A stretch of 64,000 nucleotides of DNA from Roseovarius sp. A-2 (GTDB lineage: Bacteria > Pseudomonadota > Alphaproteobacteria > Rhodobacterales > Rhodobacteraceae), in NCBI RefSeq assembly GCF_002072155.1, contig NZ_BDIY01000001.1:186001-250000 (forward strand), given 5' to 3'. This document shows, one piece after another, positions 19,008 to 27,748 of the stretch (position 1 is its first letter; every line of letters starts with the position of its first letter). A model generated the notes under the pieces. It worked only from the letters and a program-made list of their open reading frames with translations, had not been told where the DNA came from and searched no databases. A program made the translations under genes and the position numbers.

Positions 19008-20141
19008 ATGACATTCAAGACATTCGCCATGGCCGGGGCCATGTCACTGGCCGCCATGGGCGCGCAGGCCGAGATCAAGGTCGGCATGATCACCACGCTG
19101 TCGGGCGGGGGCGCGAGCCTTGGCATCGACGTGCGCGACGGCTTCATGCTGGCGGTTGAGCAATCCGGGCGCGACGATATCGAGGTGGTGATCGAGGACG
19201 ATCAGCGCAAACCCGACATCGCGGTGCAACTGTCCGACAAGATGATCCAGGCCGAAAAGGTCGATGTGCTGACCGGCATCATCTGGTCGAACCTTGCCAT
19301 GGCGGTGGTGCCCGGCGCGGTCGCGCAGGGCAAGTTCTATCTGTCGCCCAATGCCGGGCCGTCGGCGCTTGCGGGCAAAGGCTGTCACCAGAACTATTTC
19401 AACGTCGCCTGGCAGAACGACAACCTGCACGAGGCGGCGGGGGCCTATGCCAACGATGCGGGCTATGAAAACAGCTTTATCCTCGCACCGAACTATCCGG
19501 CGGGTCAGGATGCGCTGACCGGATACAAGCGGATGTATCAGGGCGAATTGGCGGGCGAGATCTATACCCAGCTGGGCCAGACCGATTACGCCGCAGAGAT
19601 TGCACAGATCAGGGCCGGCGGTGCCGACTCGGTGTTCTTCTTCCTGCCCGGCGGGATGGGGATTTCGTTCCTCAAGCAATATGCCGACAGTGGCGTCGAT
19701 CTGCCGGTCGTGGGCCCGGCCTTCAGCTTTGACCAGGGCATCCTGCAGGCCGTGGGCGAGGCCGCGCTTGGCGTGGTGAATACCTCGCAATGGTCGAAGG
19801 ATATCGACAATCCGACCAATGCCGCCTTTGTCGAAAGCTTTCAGGCCAAGTATGACCGTCTGCCCTCGCTCTATGCAAGCCAGGGGTTCGACACCGCCAA
19901 CCTGCTGATTTCCGCGATGGAAAAGGCGGACGTGTCGGACGCGGATGCGTTCCGGGCGGCGCTGAAGGCGGCGGAGTTCGACAGCACGCGCGGCGATTTC
20001 GCCTTTGGCCCCAACCATCACCCGGTGCAGGACATCTACGTGCGCGAGGTGATCAAGGAGGGGGACGTGTTCACCAACAAGATCATCGGCACCGCGCTCG
20101 AGGATCATGCGGACGCGTATGCGTCCGAGTGCAAGATGTGA
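19008..20141 (+). CDS. Periplasmic substrate-binding protein, branched-chain amino acid ABC type
   Basis: A 377-residue type I periplasmic binding protein (Leu/Ile/Val-binding family) with a clear signal peptide ending in MGAQA. The mature start, EIKVGMITTLSGGGASLG, is the standard first strand and ligand loop of this family. ATG 19008 follows GGGAGACGGAG. It delivers a small ligand to an inner-membrane ABC permease, but no permease or ATPase gene of the LivHMGF type lies nearby; the ABC genes that follow are of another family and on the other strand. Its divergent neighbour is a demethylase-type flavoprotein, so an N-methylated amino acid or aromatic acid ligand is a reasonable guess only. 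Confidence 0.87.
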   Translation: MTFKTFAMAGAMSLAAMGAQAEIKVGMITTLSGGGASLGIDVRDGFMLAVEQSGRDDIEVVIEDDQRKPDIAVQLSDKMIQAEKVDVLTGIIWSNLAMAVVPGAVAQGKFYLSPNAGPSALAGKGCHQNYFNVAWQNDNLHEAAGAYANDAGYENSFILAPNYPAGQDALTGYKRMYQGELAGEIYTQLGQTDYAAEIAQIRAGGADSVFFFLPGGMGISFLKQYADSGVDLPVVGPAFSFDQGILQAVGEAALGVVNTSQWSKDIDNPTNAAFVESFQAKYDRLPSLYASQGFDTANLLISAMEKADVSDADAFRAALKAAEFDSTRGDFAFGPNHHPVQDIYVREVIKEGDVFTNKIIGTALEDHADAYASECKM

Positions 20142-20174
20142 TGCACGCGGGCCGAATGGCGCGGCAGGCCCGCG

Positions 20175-21140
20175 TTATTCGGCCATGTGACAGGCGACGC
20201 GCGTGTCGCCGATGCGGCGCATCTCGGGGCGCTCGGTGCGGCAGCGCTCAACGGCCAGCGGACAGCGCGGGTGAAAGGCGCAGCCCGGCGGCGGGTTGAT
20301 CGCGTCGGGGATCTCGCCCTTGGGCGGATCGACCTCGCGGCCATAGGCATCCATCCGGGGGGCCGCATCGAACAGCATCCGCGTATAGGGGTGCTTGGGG
20401 TCGCTGAAAAGTGCGTCGCGTGTCGCCTCCTCGACCAGCCTTCCCAGATAGAGCACGCCGATCACGTCGGCCATGTGATGCACCACCGTCAGATCGTGGC
20501 TGATGAAGAGATAGGTGAGGCCGAACTCTTCGCGCAGGTCCGACATGAGGTTGAGCACCTGGCTCTGCACCGAGACATCAAGCGCCGAGGTGGGCTCGTC
20601 GCAGACGATGATCCTGGGCTCGGACGAGAGCGCGCGGGCGATACAAATGCGCTGCCGCTGCCCGCCCGAGAACTCGTGCGGATACTTGTTTGCGTCCTGA
20701 GCCGAGAGACCCACCTGTTCCAGCAGACGCTCGGCCAGACCATCGGTTTTTCCGCCGCGCGCGGCGACCGGCTCGGCGATGATGTCGCGCACCCGCCAGC
20801 GCGGGTTGAGGCTGGCATAGGGATCCTGGAAAATCATCTGGATATCGGCGCGCACGGCGTCGATCTTCTTTGCATCGGTTTCGCTGGCCAGATCGACGCC
20901 TTCGATCTCGACCATGCCTTGCGTGGGTGGCTCAAGACCCACGATGATCTTGCCGATGGTGGATTTGCCTGACCCGCTCTCGCCCACCAGCGCGTAGACG
21001 CTGTTCTCGGGCACCTCGAAGCTCACTTCCGAGACGGCGGTCAGCAGTGCGCGGGGCTGACGCTCGATCACCCGGTTGAGCCAGGGTTTCGAGACGTCGA
21101 AAATGCGGGTGAGGTTCTCAACCTTGATGATCGGGCTCAT
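20175..21140 (-). CDS. Peptide/nickel-type ABC transporter ATP-binding protein (DppF-like)
   Basis: A 321-residue ATPase with Walker A GESGSGKST, signature FSGGQRQRICIARAL, Walker B RIIVCDEPTSALD and the H-loop region YLFISHDLTVV. The C-terminal oligopeptide-transporter extension carries a cysteine-containing PGCAFHPRCPLAVERC, typical of OppF/DppF. The start ATG 21140 overlaps the end of the upstream ATPase gene by 4 nt. It is the last gene of a five-gene unit (binding protein, two permeases, two ATPases) and powers import together with the DppD-like subunit. Confidence 0.93.
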   Translation of the reverse strand: MSPIIKVENLTRIFDVSKPWLNRVIERQPRALLTAVSEVSFEVPENSVYALVGESGSGKSTIGKIIVGLEPPTQGMVEIEGVDLASETDAKKIDAVRADIQMIFQDPYASLNPRWRVRDIIAEPVAARGGKTDGLAERLLEQVGLSAQDANKYPHEFSGGQRQRICIARALSSEPRIIVCDEPTSALDVSVQSQVLNLMSDLREEFGLTYLFISHDLTVVHHMADVIGVLYLGRLVEEATRDALFSDPKHPYTRMLFDAAPRMDAYGREVDPPKGEIPDAINPPPGCAFHPRCPLAVERCRTERPEMRRIGDTRVACHMAE

Positions 21141-22132
21141 GCCTCGGCCTCTTCTGTCGCGTCGGTATTGAGCGGGAACCAGCAAGCCGCGCGCCCGTCG
21201 CACCGCTTCAGCGTCGGTCCCGGCTCCTCATGGCACTGCGCCTGCGCCCGATCACAGCGTGGCGAGAACGCGCAGCCGGGGGGCAGGTTGCCGAGGCGCG
21301 GCATCGCGCCGGGGATCTGCCGCAGCCGTGCGCGGCCCTGGCTCGCCAGCGGGGTCGAGGCCATCAGCCCGGCGGTATAGGGGTGGCGCGCGCGGCCCAG
21401 CACCTCGCGCACCGGGCCAAGCTCTGCCAGCCGCCCGGCATACATCACCGCAACCCGGTCGGCGGCCTCGGCGATCACGCCCATGTCATGCGTGACCAGC
21501 ATCACCGCCACGCCCCGCTCGCGGCAGAGGCGTTTCAAGAGCACGATGATCTGGGCCTGCACGCTCACGTCGAGCGCGGTGGTCGGCTCATCCGCGATCA
21601 CCAGATCAGGCTCGGCGCAGAGCGCCAGCGCGATCACCACCCGCTGCCGCATCCCACCCGAGAATTCATGCGGATAGCTGCCCATCCTCTGGCTCGCCGC
21701 CGGGATGCCTACCTCATCGAGCGCCGCGACGGCGCGGCGGCGGGCTTCGGACTGGCTCACGTCGAGATGCTCAATGATGGTTTCAGCCAGCTGATCGCCC
21801 ACGGTCAGCAGCGGGTTGAGCGAGGTGAGCGGATCCTGAAAGATCATCCCCATCCGTTTGCCCCGCAGTCGCCGGAGCGCCTCGCCGCGCAAGCTGTGCA
21901 CGGGCTGACCGCTCAGCAATACCTCGCCGGAGGTGATCCGCGCGGGCGGGTCCAGAAGGCCGATCACGGCATTGCCGGTCATGGACTTACCAGCCCCGGA
22001 TTCGCCCACCACGCCGAGGATTTCGCCCGCCGCGATGTCATAGCTCACATGATCTACGGGCCGCAGGACGCCATGCCGCGTGGGGATTTCCACGACCAGG
22101 TCGCGGACGGAGAGGACGGGGGTATTGATCAT
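21137..22132 (-). CDS. Peptide/nickel-type ABC transporter ATP-binding protein (DppD-like)
   Basis: A 331-residue ATPase with Walker A GESGAGKS, signature FSGGMRQRVVIALALC, Walker B LVIADEPTTALDVS, and the same cysteine-bearing C-terminal segment (PPGCAFSPRCDRAQAQC). ATG 22132 overlaps the DppC-like stop by 4 nt, so DppC, DppD and DppF are translationally coupled. It pairs with the DppF-like ATPase on the cytoplasmic face of the importer. Confidence 0.93.
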   Translation of the reverse strand: MINTPVLSVRDLVVEIPTRHGVLRPVDHVSYDIAAGEILGVVGESGAGKSMTGNAVIGLLDPPARITSGEVLLSGQPVHSLRGEALRRLRGKRMGMIFQDPLTSLNPLLTVGDQLAETIIEHLDVSQSEARRRAVAALDEVGIPAASQRMGSYPHEFSGGMRQRVVIALALCAEPDLVIADEPTTALDVSVQAQIIVLLKRLCRERGVAVMLVTHDMGVIAEAADRVAVMYAGRLAELGPVREVLGRARHPYTAGLMASTPLASQGRARLRQIPGAMPRLGNLPPGCAFSPRCDRAQAQCHEEPGPTLKRCDGRAACWFPLNTDATEEAEA

Positions 22133-23082
22133 CTCAACCTCGGGTTCAGTGCATCGCGCAGCCAGTCGCCCAGCAGGTTGATCGACAGCGCCAGCGCCAG
22201 CAGCGTGGCGGCGGGGAAGAACAGGATCCACCATTCGCCCGAGAACATGAATTCCTGCCCGATGCGGATAAGCGTGCCGAGCGAGGGTTTAGTGGGGGGC
22301 GCGCCGACGCCGAGGAACGACAGCGTCGCCTCGGCGATGATGGCAAGCGCCAATGAAATCGTCGCGATCACCAACACCGGGTTGAGCACGTTGGGCAGGA
22401 TGTGGCGCAGCATGATCGAGAACGGCGTGCGGCCGATCAGGCGTGCCGCCTGCACGTATTCCTTGTTCTTTTCCACCAGCGTGGCGCCCCGCACAACGCG
22501 GGCGAACTGCACCCAGTCGCTGAGGCCGATGGCGAGGATCAGCACCCAGATCGCCATCGCGTCGCGGTGTTCGGGCGGGGTGATGCCCTTGGCGATGCCG
22601 AAGATCAGCATCGCCACGAGGATCGCCGGAAAGGTCAGCTGCACATCGGCGAGGCGCATGATGAGGGTCTCGGTCCAGCCGCCGAGATAGCCCGCCATCA
22701 GGCCCACGGTGACCCCGATGAGCATCGCCAGGAACACCGCCGACAGGCCGACAAACAGCGATATCCGCATTCCGAAGAGGATGGTCGAGAACACATCGCG
22801 CCCCTGATCGTCGGTGCCCAGCACAAAGAATTCGCCTGTGAACTGGTTGGCCTCCCCCGGCGGGGTGAACCCGTTCATCAGGTTGAGCGTGGCGGGGTTG
22901 AACGGGTCATGCGGTGCAATGAGCGGCGCGAATAGCGCGCCCAGCATCATCAGCAGCACCACCACGAAGGACACCACCGCCACCGGCGAATGCCGGAACG
23001 ACCAGATGAAATCGCTTTCCCACACGCGGCGCGGGCGCGAGGGGCGCGGGGCCGCAGGTGTCTCGATTCGGGTCTCGGTCAT
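22129..23082 (-). CDS. Peptide/nickel-type ABC transporter permease (DppC-like)
   Basis: A 317-residue permease with an N-terminal cytoplasmic tail and a first membrane span near residue 35. A periplasmic DPFNP...FVLGTDDQGRDVFS segment, characteristic of DppC/OppC, follows, then five further spans. The EAA coupling motif is EYVQAARLIGRTPFSIMLRH near residue 210. It forms the membrane channel with the DppB-like subunit, whose stop lies 1 nt upstream of this start. Confidence 0.93.
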   Translation of the reverse strand: MTETRIETPAAPRPSRPRRVWESDFIWSFRHSPVAVVSFVVVLLMMLGALFAPLIAPHDPFNPATLNLMNGFTPPGEANQFTGEFFVLGTDDQGRDVFSTILFGMRISLFVGLSAVFLAMLIGVTVGLMAGYLGGWTETLIMRLADVQLTFPAILVAMLIFGIAKGITPPEHRDAMAIWVLILAIGLSDWVQFARVVRGATLVEKNKEYVQAARLIGRTPFSIMLRHILPNVLNPVLVIATISLALAIIAEATLSFLGVGAPPTKPSLGTLIRIGQEFMFSGEWWILFFPAATLLALALSINLLGDWLRDALNPRLR

Positions 23083-23083
23083 G

Positions 23084-24067
23084 TTAGTGCCCCCCTGCGG
23101 TGCGGTCGACGCGCAGGCGCGGGTCGATCGCGAAATAGAGCATGTCGACGATCAGGTTGATGCCGACGAACATCACCGAGATCAGCATCAGATAGGCGGC
23201 CATCACGGGGATATCGACGAACTGGATCGCGTTGATGAAGAGCAGCCCGACGCCGGGCCATTGAAACACCGTCTCGGTGATGATGGCAAAGGCGATGATC
23301 GAGCCCAGTTGCAGCCCGGTGATGGTGATCACCGGCACCAGCGTGTTCTTGAGCGCGTGGCGGAAATTGATGGATTTCTCGCGGATGCCACGGGCCCGGG
23401 CAAAGCGGATATATTCCATGCGCAGCACCTCCAGCATCTCGGTGCGCACCAGCCGCATGATCAGCGTCATCTGGTAGAGGCCAAGTGTGATCGCGGGCAA
23501 TATCAATGCCTTGAGGCCGCTTTCGGTGAGAAAACCGGTGGTCCACCAACCGATGCGCGTGACCTCACCGCGCCCGAAACTGGGCAGCCAGCCAAGTTCC
23601 ACCGAAAAGAGGTAGATGAGCAGGATGCCAATGAGGAAGGTAGGCAGCGACACGCCGATGAGCGAGACGGTCATGATGATATTGGCCGAAATTCCCCGTC
23701 GCCAGATCGCGGTGAAGATCCCGAGGGCGATCCCCCCCGCCAGCGCCATGAGGCCAGAGACGAAGGCCAGTTCCAGCGTCGCTGGCAGGCGTTCGACGAG
23801 GATCTCCGAGACGGGCCGCCCCTGCCGGTAGCTCAGACCGAAATTGCCCTGTACCGCCTGTTCCAGGAACCGCCAGTATTGCACAGGAAAGGGTTGATCG
23901 AGGCCAAGCTCGGCGGTGAGCCGCGCGATATCGGCCTGGGTGCGTTCCTGCCCCAGCATCGCATCGACCGGATCGCCCACGAAGCGGAACATGGCGAAGG
24001 CGACAAGGCCCACGACCAGAAGCACGAGCACCGATTGGGCGACGCGTCGAATGATATAGGCCAGCAT
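23084..24067 (-). CDS. Peptide/nickel-type ABC transporter permease (DppB-like)
   Basis: A 327-residue permease that starts with MLAYIIRRVAQSVLVLL, the typical DppB N-terminus. It has about six membrane spans, and the EAA-like motif EYIRFARARGIREKSINFRH lies near residue 220. I chose ATG 24067 to match this conserved N-terminus; a longer frame upstream has no family character. It follows the binding-protein gene after about 70 nt. Confidence 0.93.
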   Translation of the reverse strand: MLAYIIRRVAQSVLVLLVVGLVAFAMFRFVGDPVDAMLGQERTQADIARLTAELGLDQPFPVQYWRFLEQAVQGNFGLSYRQGRPVSEILVERLPATLELAFVSGLMALAGGIALGIFTAIWRRGISANIIMTVSLIGVSLPTFLIGILLIYLFSVELGWLPSFGRGEVTRIGWWTTGFLTESGLKALILPAITLGLYQMTLIMRLVRTEMLEVLRMEYIRFARARGIREKSINFRHALKNTLVPVITITGLQLGSIIAFAIITETVFQWPGVGLLFINAIQFVDIPVMAAYLMLISVMFVGINLIVDMLYFAIDPRLRVDRTAGGH

Positions 24068-24136
24068 GAATGGCTCCGGCTCGCGAGGAGAAAGGGGGAG
24101 GGCGGCAGGCACAAAAGGCCCGCCGCCCATCGGGTC

Positions 24137-25711
24137 TTACTTCATGGTGAAGTATTTCACCTTCGGGTCGTCCTCGGGGCTAACCTCGATGCCTACGTTT
24201 TCCTTCATCCCCCAGTTCAGCACCTGGTGGTGAATCGGCAGGTAAAGCACCTCGTCCTGCACCGTGTTCCAGATCTCGGCGATGGTCGCGTTGCGCTTGT
24301 CGAGATCGGTTTCCGAGGCAAGGCTCGCGATCTTGGCGTCAAGATCGGGGTTGGAATAGCCGGTGCCGTTCCAGCTGCCGCGCTCTTCGCCGCGGGTGTG
24401 CACGAGGAAGTTGAAGATATACTCGCTGTCATAGGTCGGAACACCCCATCCCAGCATGTAGAAATCGGTGCCGCCCGAGGAGATCAGCGGGAAATGCTGC
24501 GCCTTGGGCTTGGCATCGAGATTGACGGTGATGCCGATCTGGCCGAACATGCCGACAGCGGCCTGACAGATGCCTTCGTCGTTGACATAGCGGTCATTCG
24601 GGCAATCGAGCTGGATCGAGAAGCCGTCGCCGTAGCCCGCCTCTTCCATCAGCGCCTTGGCCTTGTCGATATCGGTCTCGACCTGATTCATCTCCTCGGT
24701 CCAGCCATTGACGAAGGGGGGCGCGATGATGCCCGCGGGCTGGCTCTGCCCGCGCATCACGACCTGGCGGATGGCATCGCGGTTGATCGCAAGGTTCATC
24801 GCCTCGCGCACGCGCACATCCGCGAGCGGATTCTTGCCCTCGACATTGTCGTTCGGGATGTCATCGGGACCCTGGTTGAGGCCGAAGAAGATGGTCCGGT
24901 TCTGCGGCGCGGTCTTGACCACCAGCCCGTCGGTGCCCGAGACCCGTTGGAGATCCTGCACCGGCATATCCTGAATGAAATCGACCTCGCCCGAGAGCAA
25001 GGCTGCCACCCGCGTGGCGGCGTTCTGGATCGGGGTATAGACGATCTCGCTCACCTCCATCGGGAACTGGTCCATACCCCAATAGGCGTCATTGCGCGTC
25101 AGCACGGTTTTCACATCCGGTTCGCGGCTCACCACCTTGAACGCACCAGTGCCGTTGGCGTTGGTGGTGGCGAAGGTCGTCTCGCCGCCATCCACGTCCT
25201 GCACCTCGACCACGCCATTGGCCTCGGCCCAGCCGCTATCCATCATGAACATGTTGGTCAGGTTCGAAGGTAGGATCGGGTTGGGCCCGTCGGTGACGAA
25301 TTCGACGGTGTGATCATCCACCGCGCGCACCTCCACGACCGAGGACAGCAGTTCCTTCATGCGCGACTGTTCGGATTGCGCGCGGTTGATCGAAAAGACC
25401 ACATCCTCGGCGGTGAAATCCGCGCCGTCGTGAAAGGTCACGCCCTGACGCAGGTTGAACACCCACACGTTGGGATCACCCTCCTTAGGGGCCCAGTCGG
25501 TGGCGAGTGCCGCCTCGAAGGCCCCGGTCATGTCACGGATGATGAGTGGCTCGTAGATCTGGTGGGCCAGCGCGTGCGTCGGCCCCTCGTTTTGTGCATG
25601 CGGGTCAAACGTGAGCGAATCGCCGGCCCGCGCCCAACGCAGCGTCTCGGCGGAGGCGCTCAGGGTCGTCCCTGCCAAAAGCGCCGCCGTCAGTAGAAGT
25701 GTCGTTTTCAT
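24137..25711 (-). CDS. Peptide/nickel-type ABC transporter substrate-binding protein (family 5)
   Basis: A 524-residue periplasmic binding protein with a signal peptide (MKTTLLLTAALLAGTTLSAS). The mature protein begins ETLRWARAGDSLTFDPHAQN, followed by the family-5 signature FNLRQGVTFHDGADFTAEDV near residue 95. GGGAG lies about 9 nt before ATG 25711. It is the first gene of the importer and sets its specificity. Peptides, opines, glutathione or other oligomeric compounds are possible and I cannot decide among them. The upstream 217-nt divergent region toward the NDUFA12 gene holds the promoter, including an AT-richer block at 25770-25820. Confidence 0.92.
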   Translation of the reverse strand: MKTTLLLTAALLAGTTLSASAETLRWARAGDSLTFDPHAQNEGPTHALAHQIYEPLIIRDMTGAFEAALATDWAPKEGDPNVWVFNLRQGVTFHDGADFTAEDVVFSINRAQSEQSRMKELLSSVVEVRAVDDHTVEFVTDGPNPILPSNLTNMFMMDSGWAEANGVVEVQDVDGGETTFATTNANGTGAFKVVSREPDVKTVLTRNDAYWGMDQFPMEVSEIVYTPIQNAATRVAALLSGEVDFIQDMPVQDLQRVSGTDGLVVKTAPQNRTIFFGLNQGPDDIPNDNVEGKNPLADVRVREAMNLAINRDAIRQVVMRGQSQPAGIIAPPFVNGWTEEMNQVETDIDKAKALMEEAGYGDGFSIQLDCPNDRYVNDEGICQAAVGMFGQIGITVNLDAKPKAQHFPLISSGGTDFYMLGWGVPTYDSEYIFNFLVHTRGEERGSWNGTGYSNPDLDAKIASLASETDLDKRNATIAEIWNTVQDEVLYLPIHHQVLNWGMKENVGIEVSPEDDPKVKYFTMK

Positions 25712-25928
25712 TGATTGTCTCCCTGTTCTGTCGACGCGCGCGGGCGCACGCACCGATAGGCGCAACCATAACTGAGTTTGTAGTTCCATCAACAACGCTG
25801 TCATTATTGTGATACCCCGCATCGCGGTACGGAGGTGGCGAGGCCCCGACCGGCATGCGCGGCAATGCAGCACTGGACCTTTGTCGCCAAATCCGCCATA
25901 TCGAGACAGGATAACGCCGGAGGGTCTG

Positions 25929-26312
25929 ATGGGCATTCTCAACACGCTTTTGCGCGCCGTGACATGGTGGCACGGGCAGACGCTCAACACGCAGTTCTAC
26001 ACCTGGCGCAAGGGCGTCAAGGTGGGCGAGGACGCGCAGGGCAACGCCTTTTACCGCACCCATGACGGCAAGCGCCGCTGGGTGATCTTCAACGGCGAGG
26101 CCGAGGCGAGCCGCGTCGATGCCGACTGGCACGGCTGGCTGCACCACACCTACAAGGAGCCGCCCACCGACCGCCCGCTCGCGCACAAGCCGTGGGAAAA
26201 GCCGCATAGAGAGAACCTGACTGGCACACCGCTGGCCTATGCGCCCGCAGGTTCGATCCGGCGACCCGAGCCGACGGAACGGCGCGATTACGAAGCCTGG
26301 ACCCCGGAATAA
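25929..26312 (+). CDS. NADH:ubiquinone oxidoreductase accessory subunit NDUFA12 (B17.2-like)
   Basis: A 127-residue homologue of the small accessory subunit of respiratory complex I found in mitochondria and alphaproteobacteria. Characteristic segments are [36 protein letters not shown] and [14 protein letters not shown]. It attaches at the matrix/cytoplasmic arm of complex I and helps assembly. ATG 25929 follows GGAGGG; a longer frame upstream is not conserved in character. It lies 11 nt before mlaD, an arrangement I associate with Rhodobacterales, although no functional link with lipid transport is known. Confidence 0.95.
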   Translation: MGILNTLLRAVTWWHGQTLNTQFYTWRKGVKVGEDAQGNAFYRTHDGKRRWVIFNGEAEASRVDADWHGWLHHTYKEPPTDRPLAHKPWEKPHRENLTGTPLAYAPAGSIRRPEPTERRDYEAWTPE

Positions 26313-26323
26313 AGGCGCGACAC

Positions 26324-26782
26324 ATGTCTGAAAGCAAAACCGAAGTTCTGGTCGGCGGGATCGTTCTGGCTGTGGCCATCGGCTTTCTCGTCTATGCGGG
26401 CAAGACCACCGGCATGACACGCGCGGGCGATGAATACACGCTCAGCGCCAGTTTTCGCAGTGCCGATGGCGTCAGCATCGGCACCGATGTGCGCTTGGCT
26501 GGCGTCAAGGTGGGCCGGGTGGCCGATATCGTGCTCGATCCCGGCACCTACCGCGCCAAGGCCATCTTTACCGTGCAGGAGGGCATCGAGGTGCCTGACG
26601 ACAGCGCCGTCGCGATTTCCTCGGAGGGGCTCTTGGGCGGCAACTATGTCGAGATCATGCCCGGCGGCTCGCCATTTTATTTCGAGCCCGGCGATGAGAT
26701 CGAATTCACCCAAGGGTCGGTCAGCCTGGTGTCGCTGTTGATGAAATTCGTCTCTGGCAGCGAGGAAGATACGGCGCAATGA
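26324..26782 (+). CDS. mlaD: MlaD-type MCE domain protein, outer-membrane lipid asymmetry
   Basis: A 152-residue inner-membrane-anchored MCE protein. Residues 8-24 form a single N-terminal membrane span (EVLVGGIVLAVAIGFLVYAG). The MCE fold follows, with FRSADGVSIGTDVRLAGVKV near residue 45 and GLLGGNYVEIMPGG near residue 103. Hexamers of MlaD pass phospholipids between the membranes with MlaFE, but mlaE, mlaF and mlaC are not adjacent here. The stop overlaps the start of the next gene (ATGA at 26779). Confidence 0.92.
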   Translation: MSESKTEVLVGGIVLAVAIGFLVYAGKTTGMTRAGDEYTLSASFRSADGVSIGTDVRLAGVKVGRVADIVLDPGTYRAKAIFTVQEGIEVPDDSAVAISSEGLLGGNYVEIMPGGSPFYFEPGDEIEFTQGSVSLVSLLMKFVSGSEEDTAQ

Positions 26783-27138
26783 TCCGCGCGCTGGCCGCCT
26801 CGGTCGTGATCGCAGTTGCCTCATCCAGCCCGGCGCAGGAGGCGGCGGTGCAGGGGCAGGGTGCCATTCTGCGCGGTCTCGACAAGGTCAACGGGCAGGC
26901 CCGTGATCTCGATCTGAACAACGGGGCAGCGACCGAATTCGGCAGCCTTACGGTAGAAGTTGCCGAATGCCGCTACCCGGTGGAAAATCCCGACGGCGAT
27001 GCCTATGCGTTTGTCACGATTCACGAGACCGGGCGCAATCGCGAGATTTTCTCGGGCTGGATGCTGGCCTCCTCGCCCGCGCTCAACCCGCTGGAACATG
27101 CCCGCTACGACATCTGGGTCCTGCGCTGCAAGATCTGA
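26779..27138 (+). CDS. DUF2155 domain protein
   Basis: A 119-residue exported protein with a signal peptide (about 1-20, ending SSPAQE). The DUF2155 core runs from LRGLDKVNGQARDLDLNNG to the C-terminal YDIWVLRCKI. Two cysteines (AECRYPVENP and LRCKI) may form a disulfide. It is translationally coupled to mlaD. The family is found in alphaproteobacteria beside mlaD or aat and has no assigned function that I know; a periplasmic role in envelope maintenance is inferred from position. Its last 34 nt overlap the end of the convergent aat gene. Confidence 0.87.
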   Translation: MIRALAASVVIAVASSSPAQEAAVQGQGAILRGLDKVNGQARDLDLNNGAATEFGSLTVEVAECRYPVENPDGDAYAFVTIHETGRNREIFSGWMLASSPALNPLEHARYDIWVLRCKI

Positions 27139-27746
27139 GCGGGGTCGCTCGAAAACGGTTCTGCATGGATGTCCGCATCAAGCATAAGTGCCTGGCGCAA
27201 TAGCCCGCGATACTCTGCACGCGGGATCTCGACCGCACCAAGCCGCGCCAGATGCGGCGTGAGGAACTGCGTATCGAACAGGATGAAACCGCAGCGCCGC
27301 AGGTGGTCTGTCAGATGCGCCAGCGCCAGTTTCGAGGCATCTGTTGCGCGCGAAAACATGCTCTCGCCGAAGAATGCGCCGCCAAGCGCCACGCCATAGA
27401 CCCCGCCCACCAATGCGCCCTCCTGCCGGATTTCGAGCGAATGCGCCTGCCCCGTGCGGTGCAGCGCCATATAGGCCGCATGAATGGGCGCGCTGATCCA
27501 TGTATCATCGCGGTCGGCACAGCCCCGCAGCACGCCCTCGAAATCCGCGTCGAGCGTTGCCGAATAGCCGCCCCGCTGCATCCGCCGCGCCAGACTGCGC
27601 GAAATGTGGAACCCGTCGAGCGGCAGCACCCCGCGCATACGCGGATCGACCCAGAACACCTCGGGGTCGTCGCGATGCTCGGCCATCGGAAAGACGCCCG
27701 CCGCATAGGCCTGAAGCAACAGCGCGGGGGTCAGGGCCTGCGACAT
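27105..27746 (-). CDS. aat: Leucyl/phenylalanyl-tRNA--protein transferase
   Basis: A 213-residue Aat enzyme, which adds Leu or Phe from tRNA to proteins with N-terminal Arg or Lys and so marks them for ClpAP. Family motifs are AYAAGVFPMAE (residue 13), FWVDPRMRGVLPLD (about 31), HSLEIRQEGALVGGVYGVAL (about 100), FFGESMFSRATDASKLAL (about 125) and LFDTQFLTPHLARLGA (about 157). It starts 2 nt after the accC stop and is part of the accB-accC-aat transcript. The 3' end overlaps the convergent DUF2155 gene. Confidence 0.96.
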   Translation of the reverse strand: MSQALTPALLLQAYAAGVFPMAEHRDDPEVFWVDPRMRGVLPLDGFHISRSLARRMQRGGYSATLDADFEGVLRGCADRDDTWISAPIHAAYMALHRTGQAHSLEIRQEGALVGGVYGVALGGAFFGESMFSRATDASKLALAHLTDHLRRCGFILFDTQFLTPHLARLGAVEIPRAEYRGLLRQALMLDADIHAEPFSSDPAQILQRRTQMS

Positions 27747-27748
27747 GG

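Noticed and set aside
22814..25273. Very long plus-strand open frame (about 820 codons) opposite the peptide importer genes
   Set aside because: It runs across three well-defined genes on the other strand, has His/Asp/Arg-biased composition and no recognisable fold or ribosome site.
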